DNA of 64,000 nt. It comes from Acholoe squamosa (lineage: Eukaryota; Annelida; Polychaeta; Phyllodocida; Polynoidae). A program made the position numbers and the translations under genes. The notes beneath the pieces were generated by a model, which had not been told where the DNA came from, did not search any database, and worked only from the letters and a program-made list of their open reading frames with translations. The stretch is taken from the NCBI GenBank assembly GCA_949317995.1, contig OX439044.1, forward strand, positions 11,875,141 through 11,939,140, in the 5' to 3' direction. This document shows, piece by piece, positions 55,626-64,000 of this stretch (positions are counted from its first letter, which is position 1; each line of letters starts with the position of its first letter).

Positions 55626-55859
55626 CCATGTCATGTCGACCCTCCAGTGGAGTTTCAGCCCTACAACCAATGCACTGGCGGTCTTTCAAAGCACTATTTA
55701 GTTCTGAATGTCTGATCTACCGAGAATATTACCAGGAGGATTCTAGAATAAGTTTGAGGTAATAAGATATAGTTATAGAACCAACCATGATACAATAAAA
55801 GGAGTTTTTATCTTTTAACAGTAGAATAATAGAATACATAAACTTTTGAGGATATGTAA

Positions 55860-56040
55860 GGCCTCAGAGAGTTGCAGTGTCACCACGATGCACCATTGCA
55901 GCGCTAGCGAGAACACAAGGGCACTGCATTAATGTATCATTCTTTGGTCGTCACGATGCATAGATACAGCTCTGAATCACGTGAGAAATACCCATGCATC
56001 ATGCTGAAGATGGGTTGATAGACTCCAGGAGAAACCTCCC
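55860..56040. mobile_element. CPE, strongly decayed
   Basis: CACGATGCACCATTGCAGCGCTAGCGAG, GGGCACTGCATTAATGTATCATTC, GTCGTCACGATGCATAGATACAGC and CATGCATCATGC retain arm identity; hairpin pairing is mostly lost. Confidence 0.65.
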
Positions 56041-56134
56041 CATATATACCTATACTGCAATAGGCCTGACATTTAAAGGCTTCCCATTGGGTCTGAGTGT
56101 AGAATACATGTGGTACTCAGGGGTGGCTATAATT

Positions 56135-56310
56135 GAGTGAGTAATAGAGGTTTAACGCCATTTCGACAGCTAAGGTCATATTTATGGCGAGAACTACATT
56201 ACACAATTTCACAGAGGAATGTTTCAGTGCCCACACATATGTGCATCACACACATCCGAGGGGATAGGAAAGAGGAGAAATAGACCCTTTTAAGTGGGCT
56301 AGGGAAGCCC
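56135..56310 (-). mobile_element. TCAC-tailed SINE, complete, minus strand
   Basis: Perfect 12-bp duplication GTGGCTATAATT at 56123-56134 and 56311-56322. Read on the minus strand it has GGGCTTCCCTAGCCCACTTAAAAGGGTC through GGCGTTAAACCTCTATTACTCACTC. It stands 500 bp from a forward copy. Confidence 0.96.
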
Positions 56311-56430
56311 GTGGCTATAATTACCCACACACTACATTGTATGAGCTGCTCAAAGAGGGACACACAAATACAAGGTGTGCTGGTGGTGGCACACACACTA
56401 CCCGTTACCACTTCATAGACACACACAACT

Positions 56431-56630
56431 TTTAACCCTTACAGGGTCGGTTATGCACTCATGCATCATGCCCATTGGCCATCATGATGCATGAAAGACA
56501 CTCGTCAGGGCCCACCATATGGGGTTGATACACCAAGAGAGGTTTGGCATGATGCTCCAATGGCAATGGGGTGCTGGCGACCAATGAGCATGATGTACTT
56601 CTGCATCAGCGGCCCTTAAAGGGTTAAATT
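56431..56630. mobile_element. CPE copy, both ends
   Basis: TTTAACCCTTACAGGG left, GCGGCCCTTAAAGGGTTAA right. The hairpins have collapsed: CATGATGCATGAAAGACACTCGTCAGGGCCCACC and CATGATGCTCC..GGTGCTGGCG. The interior is largely deleted. Confidence 0.8.
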
Positions 56631-56639
56631 GCCTTTTTG

Positions 56640-57140
56640 TGGCATGTAGTGCATCAATCAGTATGCATTATTGTAGTCATGATGCATGAATGCAGCCCTC
56701 CTGATGCATTCCTGTAGGATTGTTATGATGCACCAATGCAGTGCACACTCCATTGGTGCATCATGTCGACAAGTCCTATGGGAGTGATCATTTTTTAACA
56801 ACAGGGGGGGCTGGTGGGTTTGCACGTGGACGCGCGAAAAAAAATTTCGACCCCCCCCCTTTCGAGGGGGTAAAATTTTTTCAACCCCCCCCCCATAAGG
56901 GACAAAAATCGCACGCGAACGTCCCTTTCTAGCCTATAGTAACGCGCTGGGTTTTCCACTGAAAACAGGTGAAATTATTTTGTCCCCCCCCCATCAGAGG
57001 TATTGAAAAAATTTTGACCCCCCCGGTCAAGGGGTTGAAAAAATTCTGACCCCCCCCTCAAACCCACCGGCCCACCCCCCTGTTGTTAAAAAATGATCAC
57101 TCCCTATATATTCGGCGGTCCTTGAGAGGTTTAAAGAGGG
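56640..57140. mobile_element. CPE copy interrupted by MITE-C
   Basis: CATGATGCATGAATGCAGCCC, TTATGATGCACCAATGCAGTGC and CATTGGTGCATCATGTCGAC lie left of 56780. GCGGTCCTTGAGAGGTTTAA, the right terminus, lies at 57114-57133. Confidence 0.75.
56780..57104. mobile_element. MITE-C, complete
   Basis: GGGAGTGATCATTTTTTAACAACAGG at the left is repeated inverted at the right; pairing continues through CTGGTGGGTTT/AAACCCACCGG, about 40 bp. The interior consists of alternating G- and C-runs with GAAAAAATTTTGACC motifs. It is 325 bp with no coding capacity. It probably targets TA or TAT. Confidence 0.93.
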
Positions 57141-57436
57141 CCTGCTGTTACAGACATGATTACTTCCAAATTCACACGGCAGTCGAAAGGCTGTGCAAAG
57201 TGCCATTACCCCCTGAATAGGCTGGTGTTATATTCGGGGGGGGGGGGTATGAGGCATATTAAAATAACAGGATTTATGTAAAGCTGTAATAAGATAGCAA
57301 TTAACTAAAGTGTTTCTCAGACCTAGACCACCCACCTAACCTACCCTACAGACTTAGCTACCTAGTTGTTGGGGATAGCTTAAAGCTACCTTCATATTCC
57401 CCATGGGCCTTATGTTATTGAGTGTTTGATTTGAAT

Positions 57437-57653
57437 TAACCCTTACCGGACCACTTAAAGGTGTATCAATGCCTACACATGACTTCATTCATGCATGCAT
57501 CAGGCTGATTTTTTTCAGGAGTGTATCAACCCCGTAGGGTCGGCATGATGCATAAATGCAGCCCTGGCGAGTTACTCGCCAGGGCTGCATTCATGTATCA
57601 TGCCGAGAAAAGAGCATAAATTGATACTGACTATTTGTCACTGAAAGGGTTAA
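57437..57653. mobile_element. CPE, complete copy
   Basis: TTAACCCTTACCGG left, CACTGAAAGGGTTAA right. The hairpin GGTCGGCATGATGCATAAATGCAGCCCTGGCGAG, loop TTA, CTCGCCAGGGCTGCATTCATGTATCATGCCGA is nearly perfect. The first module is reduced to TCATTCATGCATGCATCAGG. Confidence 0.92.
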
Positions 57654-58976
57654 CATTTGTTTCAGTCCCTGTTCCTAATCCTTTAGACCAGCTCCCTAAT
57701 ATCAGCACATCCCATGTGTATTTACCCCCTACATCTACAAGCTATCTCAGACTGTTAAGTGAACCTCACTTAATTACCATCCAACTATCCAGCCGCACAG
57801 TGTAAAAAGTCATCTATACCAACTCAGTATGTCAATGTTAAGATTATGCATGGCCTACATTGCCTTAGGCGATGGTGAATGTGTTGGGAATGGGGTCAGT
57901 GATGGAGTTCATTTTTACTGTGTGATTTGGTGTAAAGGCAAATGTGCCTCTGTTAAATGCCAATCCCATGGCAAAGTTACTCAAGGTCAGTCGGTATACG
58001 AAGTGCTTTGTATACTTGTATTTTATGTGATATTAACATCAGGGATATATATGCAAAAGGTAGATATTAAACCCTGGGGCCAAGCCCAGGCCAATTTATA
58101 GGAATGAAGTAATTCAATGGCTTTTAAAATGGATGCATGGGCCAAAATCTTCCTAGCTTTGTCTCCTAGGTAACTGTCTCCCTAAAAGGCCTGCGATGGT
58201 TGTGAAATCCTTATAATTCACCATGTCCCCTATGCGTACCCCAATTCAGTAGGAGCGATACCTGCATCACGACATGCAAAACGAAAATTATTTTGATAAA
58301 TCAAAGTATATAGATCTATATTGGATCCAGACAACTTCTATATAAGTGGCAATTTGTGTTGTATAAATAACATACCCCTCATTAACATCATAGAAGTTGG
58401 GGTCAAAAATTGTAGCTATGCTATATTCAAGTCAAAGAAAAATGCCTTTGATCTATACGCCCACCAGCCCAAAAACAACTATCGGGTTAGATCCCAGGGG
58501 AGGCACTGGCTCTTTTTTGGTCACCCTCAACTGCCGCCCTACCGCCCTATCTCTCAGTGATCTTGAAATCTGACCACCCTACCTGAGTGGGTCAGCTGGC
58601 CATTGACCGTCCCCCTTTTTCCACAATCCCAAAAGAGTGCCTCGACCACCCCCTCCAAGCCTCCATCCTCCACCAAGCTGTCTATTGTCCTCATACATTT
58701 GTGTGGACCAGAATTTTTTATTGACCAGCAAAGTGTTTTTGAGGGCATCTTATGCCCTCATATGTATGGTGTATAAACAATTCACTATGATAAAACCCAC
58801 CACCCTGCTATTAGGGATCGGATGGGAATCCACCGCCCCCCTTTTTTTGGAACTAGTGGAAATCTACCGCCACCGCTCCCAAGAGTCGCGCTGCAGTCGA
58901 TATCCAACTCATGGGCAAGTGCCTCCCCCGGGGGGTTAGCTGTACAGTGCTGGCTGTCTCTGGTGAGGCGTTATAT
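57654..58976. other. No confident gene
   Basis: Unique mixed DNA. A 90-codon frame at 57829-58101 (cysteine-containing) and a 100-codon frame at 58637-58939 have no recognisable domain; the second runs through a CCGCC/CCACC-rich stretch. Confidence 0.4.
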
Positions 58977-59231
58977 TTAACCCTTTAGTGGTTACCTTGT
59001 GCTGTGATGAACTATGCCCATTTTTCTGTCACGATGTATATAAATGAATGCAGCCCTGCTGAGTAATTCCCCAAGGCTGTATTAATGCATTATATGCTTT
59101 CTCTTCACGGTTGATACCATCCAAAGGGTTGCCATGATGCACCAATGCAGTGCTGATGAGAAGACTCACGAACACTGCATTGGTGCATCATGACGACAAG
59201 GGTAGCTGAACCTGGAGGCATCATGTGGGCT
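58977..59231. mobile_element. CPE copy
   Basis: TTTAACCCTTTAGTGG left. First hairpin decayed (AATGCAGCCCTGCTGAG..CCCCAAGGCTGTATTAATG). The second is partly intact, GCCATGATGCACCAATGCAGTGCTGATGAG..CTCACGAACACTGCATTGGTGCATCATGACGAC, with the GCAG/CTGC arm variant. Confidence 0.83.
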
Positions 59232-59559
59232 CAAATACACTGTATACGGACTTAGCAGGATTATTCCACAAATAGATACAAAACGGCAAGGCAGCTATTG
59301 GTCGGCATCCAGTGTTAGCTGGCACCCGCAGTGGCCATGATGTGATATTGTAAGAAGCCTCCTATAGTAACCAGCGAAAGTAACCCAATGTAAACTGCAA
59401 TGTTGTGTGTGGTAGAAGGGCAAGGAAATTGATAGTTGTAAGAAACTGCAATGTTTTTGCCTGAGACTGAACAGTCTGAGCTTGAACAATTCAAGCAGTA
59501 GCTAGAAAGGCACAATCAGCGATGATCACAGCGCCGTAGGCGCTGGTTTATTAGCCAAT

Positions 59560-59890
59560 GAGATGATCCCAACGAGTCACTGCGGTCCTCTCGGGGGCTG
59601 ACTGGTACCCATCTGTAGATGTTCTTATCAGTAGAACTCGCTGGTAACAAGCTTCAGTAATGGCGGCGCCCATGGCACGACCTGCTAACTCGGAATAGGA
59701 CTCAGTATGGAGGCCTAGTGGAGCCACCATCTTGAATTTCGTTGGTTGAGCTAAAACCCACTGATAAGACATACCATGATGGGTACCTTGTCCCTGGTTA
59801 ACACCCACTTCCAGAGACATGCTGGTCCCATCTTATCAGTTCTTATCAGTGTGTGTCGCAGGAACCAGCTCCAGATCAGCTAGTGGCCAT
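59560..59890. repeat. Dispersed repeat R1, inverted copy
   Basis: Reverse complement of 10620-10850 over ~200 bp: GGTACCTTGTCCCTGGTTAACACCCACTTCCAG, GAACCAGCTCCAGATCAGCTAGTGG. Extra sequence to the left (GGCGGCGCCCATGG) is unique to this copy. No coding function is seen. Confidence 0.8.
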
Positions 59891-60440
59891 ATTATATGAA
59901 TGCAGTCCTGTCATGTGGTTTTCATTACTGCATTCATGCATTGTGATAATCTAAAGGATTTGATGCACCCCAAAGAAGTCTGTGTGATGCACATTTTAAG
60001 GTATGATCGAGTTACTCGCAAGCATGACCTTGGTGTATCAAGGCGAGCAATGAAGGAAGCACTAAGACATAATGCTGTCCTAGAATGGTTATGGCGTTTT
60101 GTGGCTTTTAAAGAGTCAGCTGATAAATACCCCACATGCTTACAGCTATGTCTAGGGATGTCAGCGCCAAATGAGTCAAGGTACATCTTTTTAAAGGAAT
60201 AGAATTTGTGATATGAGGCCGGGTGTTAGTTATAGATAATTGATATGATTATTCCTCACTTATATCCGGCCCGGGCAAAAGTAAAACTAACCCTCCAGGC
60301 CTGAAGCGCTGTGGGGTTTACTTATAGCATTTCAGGGCGGCTGTGCTGCGTCTCTAATGACAGCCAACTATGTATTATATGTCCAATAATCACTTTTTGC
60401 TGGACTTCCGATAGAGGCGCCACCTGCGGTAGCGTCTCTC
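59891..60440. other. CPE remnants, then unrecognised
   Basis: GAATGCAGTCCTGTCATG..TTACTGCATTCATGCATTGTG is a decayed hairpin at 59897-59943. A 100-codon frame overlaps it and runs to 60199 (…EALRHNAVLEWLWRFVAF…). Its latter half is plausible as protein, but no family is known to me. Confidence 0.4.
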
Positions 60441-60885
60441 ATTAACTCTTTAATGGAAGGATAGTATGGTATGTGTTTATGAATGTATCACCTCCATTTT
60501 TGTCATGATCATGCATTAATGCAGTTCTGACGAGTCACTGTATCATGCCAGTGCTGCAATCATGCATCATGCCGACTACAGGATACGCTGTTGGCCCAGT
60601 TTAATAGTCGACTCACCAGCACTGCCTGCATAAGATCATCATGGGGCCTCAAAGAAACACAATTTGAGGCATCATGCTCGGAACACCTGCAGAATATCTT
60701 AGACTTTTGGGCCCAAAAGTAGATCCTCAAATTTCCCAAGATCTGTTGAGAAAAATATTTCTAACATTTATAAGAGGGGGGGGGGGCTCATTTTTAGACC
60801 GATCATGTACCATAATCATAATGCTGTGGCTATCTGGTCTGATCCACCAAAATTAAATCATATAATGCGGCCCTGACATGGTTAA
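60441..60885. mobile_element. CPE, decayed and expanded
   Basis: TTAACTCTTTAATGG left end; ATTAATGCAGTTCTGACGAG, GCAATCATGCATCATGCCGAC and GACTCACCAGCACTGCC pieces; ATAATGCGGCCCTGACATGGTTAA right end. Extra unrelated sequence lies between. Confidence 0.7.
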
Positions 60886-61627
60886 CATATTACATAGGGG
60901 TGCGCGCGCAGCTCCTTTGCTAATTAACTGCGCTTGTTTTCGGCGACGGGGCATGTTTTGGTGCTTCTAAGTCTTCTTGTAGGCTAGAAACCTACCCCCC
61001 CCCCCCCCCTTCCGGGCCTACCCCTGAATTCCGCTCCCGCTTCTCTCCCACTATACATAAGGTTATACAGACCGCAGATGCCCAGCATGGTCTTCTTGTA
61101 GTAGTTTGATGGGGGCGGGTGGGAGTTTAGGAGCTGGCGAGGATGTATTAGCAGGGGAGGTACGTAGGGGGTAAATTAGGACACCGCCAGGACCCGGCAA
61201 GATTAGGGAGAGAGCGAGCTTTGCAGATAAATATTACAAAACGCACACATATTTGGACAGATGAAGCTGCGAGGCGCGGAACTTTTGGATGCAATTTGAA
61301 ATATTCATTCGAAAATGTTTCACACTTGATTAGGCGGGCTGGTGCGAGGCTGGCGGGGCGAGTTAATTAATAATAACAACTTCCGATTGAGGGATTCCAT
61401 CATCGCCGACTAAAACTTACCAGCAACATTTTCACAGCGTTCGAGGCGCCGTCTTTAGTAGGGGTGGAATAGAGAGAGTGGGGGTTGGGGGTTGATGAGC
61501 CCTCGCGCGTTCCTGAGCGTATTTTCGACCCTGAATCATTCATTTTCGTGTTAAATCTCGAGATGTCTCGCAGTAAGCACCGAGATCACGTGAGGCCCAC
61601 GTGGTGTCTTTGCTGGCACCTGGATGT
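60886..61627. promoter_or_regulatory. Repeat-free, CpG-containing stretch; possible enhancer
   Basis: The longest stretch without family repeats in the right third. It is GC-richer with scattered CpG and homeodomain-type TTAATTAATAATAA (61363-61376). Two perfect E-boxes CACGTG (61587-61592 and 61598-61603, 11 bp centre to centre) lie next to element E. No open frame stands out. Regulatory function is inference from composition and motifs only. Confidence 0.3.
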
Positions 61628-62076
61628 GAGTAGAAAACCCGTCATGCACCGCGAGCAGCTCTAGCAGGAAGTAGCACTCCCCACTTTCCACCCTCCCACA
61701 GAGGAGAGTTAGGGCTCAGAGAGAGAGTGGTGAGTTTGGAGTTGGAAGGCCTGATGCCAACTAGAAAGTAATAATAATCACCATAATGATAAGCAGCGCC
61801 AGCAGTGGTAGGGAGAGGGCTCTTGAAGAAACCTCACCACTGCCGGTGGTGGTAGAATGGGGAAGTGGTGGGGGGCGGGTGGTGCCATTCACAAGTCTTT
61901 TCTGTCTCTCTCACTCACACTCTTTTAGGCGCTAACTCAGCTATTCACTCCCTCATGCACTTTGTCATTCTCACAAAGTTTTCAACTTCCCAACCACGTT
62001 CATCTTTATCAGCCAGACCCATAGGTGAAGTTATCATGTATCTACCAAGCAAACCTCTGTTGCCAATGCCTATATA
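61628..62076 (-). mobile_element. 448-bp element E, copy 2
   Basis: Inverted, nearly identical to 27686-28133 (for example GGCATCAGGCC versus GGCGTCAGGTC, and CGCGAGC versus CACGAGC). It begins right after the E-box pair. High similarity at 34 kb distance implies a recent duplication or transposition. Confidence 0.92.
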
Positions 62077-62339
62077 TATAATTCTATGAGGGTTGTCTAT
62101 ATCTTAGATCCAGCTTTGGTACACATATTAGTAATACACATTGTGTGAATAACCTAAAGGACTATAAGTGTAATCATGTGTATGGTTGTATGTTCCAATG
62201 ACACGAATCTGATTTACCTGTACTGCCCCCCCGGGTGCCTGCCTCCTAGACTGCCTGTCTTCCTCTCTGCTTGACCACCTGTTATGGTACCTGAGATAGC
62301 TGAATACACACCTGGCTTGGCTGTCTGTTCATAGTTTCC

Positions 62340-62631
62340 GACATGATACTTACTCGCATGTCTGCCTCCCTGCCTCTTTCTCTGCCTCTGTCTTTCTCTG
62401 CCGCTGTCTACCTGTCTGTCGCTCTGCCTCAATTTTTCTCTGTCCCTTTGTCTTATCTATATGTCTGTCTATCTGTCTGCCCAGTTATTTGTCTCTGTGT
62501 ATCTCTCTGCCTGTCTCTCTGTTTATCTCTCCCTCTCCGTCCATCCATGTATCTTAGTCCCCCCCCTCTCTCTCTCTTCTCTCTGTCTCTCTCTCTGTCT
62601 CTCTGTCTCTCTCTCTGTCTCTCTCTGTCTC

Positions 62632-62695
<64 letters not shown>

Positions 62696-62780
62696 CTTCC
62701 CTCCCTCCCTTCCCAATCCCCCTCTCCCAACCCCTCCTCCCTCTCTCCCTTCTTTTCCTCCCTTCCCAATTCCACCTCTC
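62340..62780. repeat. (TCTG/CT)n and C/T-rich low complexity
   Basis: TCTG-type repeats from 62340, a (CT)n run at 62636-62692, then CCCTCC-rich sequence. Long frames on both strands (leucine/serine; arginine/glutamate) are artefacts. Confidence 0.96.
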
Positions 62781-63110
62781 CCAACCGGTCCCATGCATCC
62801 TAACCTTTCCAATCATCTCCTCATGTGCGCATGCGCACTGAGAGTCTTCATTAGTGCGGGGGTGAAACAAAAGAGTCAGGTGATTGAGTATGTTTCAATT
62901 TGAGGTGGGGGGATGGTGAGTTTCTTATAGGTTGGTGGGAATTGTTTCACACTGCAGCTTCTCATGAGGCAGAAGGCGGGGCGCCTCTTGTCTCTGTGGA
63001 TCCTCCTTTAGGCCGTTTTAAGCCCCCACTGTGAGAGTAAACCATGGACCACAAGAAACTCCTAATCTCCCTTTTGTAACTCACCCAGTGCTCTCTAGGG
63101 GGCGCATGAT
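62781..63110. other. No gene seen
   Basis: Unique sequence containing TGCGCATGCGCA (62825-62836), a palindromic perfect NRF1 consensus, but without other promoter signs. Confidence 0.4.
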
Positions 63111-63294
63111 GCTTTCCTGTCCCTTCTTTAAAGGATCCTGATCTCATCCTTTCTGCCCCCTCTGTGTGTCTGGTGTAGATTTAGCTTGGGAACCAATACC
63201 GGCTCATCCATCTTTTGTATAGTGTAGTTTTGTCGCCATAAATAATTATGACCTAAGCTGTTCAAATGGTGTTAAACAACTGTTACTCACTCAC
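63111..63294 (+). mobile_element. TCAC-tailed SINE, diverged
   Basis: CTTTAAAGGATCCTGATCTC, TGTGTGTCTGGTGTAG, TTTGTCGCCATAAATAATTATGACCTAAGCTG and ATGGTGTTAAACAACTGTTACTCACTCAC follow the family order. The head is degenerate. Confidence 0.82.
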
Positions 63295-63365
63295 AGTGTT
63301 GTACCAGTACAAAAAATGTACTGGATCGGTGCATCTATGGGACTGGGGATATTTCAAGACTATCA

Positions 63366-63486
63366 GGTCGTCATGATGCATGAATGCAGCCCTGGCGAGT
63401 TACTTGCCAGGGCTGCATTCATGCATCATGACGACCAATGGGCATGATGCAGTGCTATAAAACCCTATGGGGCCCATAAAGGGTTC
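63366..63486. mobile_element. CPE, single-hairpin copy
   Basis: The hairpin 63366-63436 has 34-base arms and loop TTA: GGTCGTCATGATGCATG..CCCTGGCGAG and CTTGCCAGGG..CATCATGACGACC, with one wobble. The right part GGGCATGATGCAGTGC..GGGGCCCATAAAGGG follows. It uses the GTCGTCATG/CATGACGAC paired variant. Confidence 0.92.
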
Positions 63487-63724
63487 GAGGCTGGGCTTCC
63501 ACTGGTACTTGTACTAGTTCTACTTGGGGCTACTTTCCTTGTTCGTGTTGGGTGGTTCTTGTATTAAGGGAGCTGCTGCTGCTGCTGCTGGGGAAGTTTT
63601 ACTTTTAGCATCGATTCATCTCAGTTCTGATAACTTCCACCAGCACTGCCTGTTTGACTGATTCTTATGCTGGTAATTGTTTTCTGAAGTCTTCTTACAT
63701 TCAGTAGTTCTTACAGACTTATCA

Positions 63725-63945
63725 CCTTAAAACCCAGCGTATAAGCTACGGCTTATTGGCCATTTCAGAGGCCTATACTGCGGCTTATTGAGCCTTCCTG
63801 AGTTCAGGGTAAGGCTTATGCGCGGGGTTTTACATGTATAAAGTTTAGTAAGGAACAGGAACCATTTCAGACCCTTGATTCGTCCTATAGTTTCATCACA
63901 AACGCAGGGTGCGGCTTATATGCAGGTGTGCGTATTTTGGTACCT
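63725..63945. repeat. GTATAAGCCGC-family repeat
   Basis: AAAACCCAGCGTATAAGCTACGGC, CAGGGTAAGGCTTATGCGCGGGGTTTTAC and CGCAGGGTGCGGCTTATATGCAGGTGTGCG; inverted ends AAAACCC..GGGTTTT at 63730-63832. Confidence 0.75.
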
Positions 63946-64000
63946 CTTGTGATCAATCATGGCGGAGAAAAAAAAAGAGTGAAATCCTTATCGAACTTTA

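Noticed and set aside
59900-60202. 100-codon frame ending in ..ESRYIFLKE
   Set aside because: First half is CPE remnant; the second half has no recognised homologue.
62343-62903. 186-codon frame and arginine/glutamate-rich opposite frames
   Set aside because: Artefacts of a (CT)n microsatellite read on both strands.

Overview
The window is nuclear DNA of an animal, most likely a marine invertebrate. Genes are split by long GT-AG introns, there are no operons or bacterial signals, and it is packed with short non-autonomous transposons, SINE-like retroposons, minisatellites and microsatellites. I could not fix the phylum. The retained Fuzzy gene and the TCAC-tailed SINE fit a lophotrochozoan or an invertebrate deuterostome (inference).

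Only one gene is recognised with confidence: part of a homologue of FUZ (Fuzzy, the planar-polarity effector of the CPLANE complex). It is on the + strand, in five exons at 19072-19182, 29610-29807, 30678-30773, 35538-35635 and 36819-36892. All splice sites are GT-AG and phases run 0-0-0-0-2-1. They encode 192 residues of the middle of the protein. I did not find the N-terminal or C-terminal exons. A promoter-like stretch at 16.1-16.7 kb (NRF1, two CCAAT boxes, ETS, then a donor) could be a start of this or a neighbouring gene. A second NRF1-bearing stretch lies at 7.7-8.1 kb. A 139-codon open frame on the minus strand at 33434-33853 is a possible unrecognised coding exon. Two tandem tRNA-Ala-like genes with a GCA anticodon lie at 48.27 and 48.69 kb.

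The rest is repeats. The dominant family, called CPE here (CATGATGCA palindrome element), has about 34 copies. Its ends read TTAA-CCCTTTAAGGGC(C/A)GC and it holds one or two near-perfect ~34-bp-arm hairpins joined by a palindromic linker. Other families are: a TCAC-tailed SINE (nine copies, several with 11-12 bp target duplications); MITE-B (GAGATGCCACT ends, ~145 bp); MITE-C (GGGAGTGATC ends); a CAGTGGCGGATC family with 5-bp target duplications (hAT5-like); a GTATAAGCCGCACC family; a 1.3-kb hAT-like element with an 8-bp target duplication and a perfect 37-bp hairpin; and a 448-bp element present as two nearly identical inverted copies at 27.7 and 61.6 kb.

The most notable structure is at 18631-19071. 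A 43-bp minisatellite has a unit made of the last 18 nt of an intron plus the first 25 nt of the FUZ exon at 19072, giving ten TTTCAG|G splice-acceptor copies in a row ahead of the real exon. The second is the CPE family, whose hairpin arms vary in step from copy to copy.
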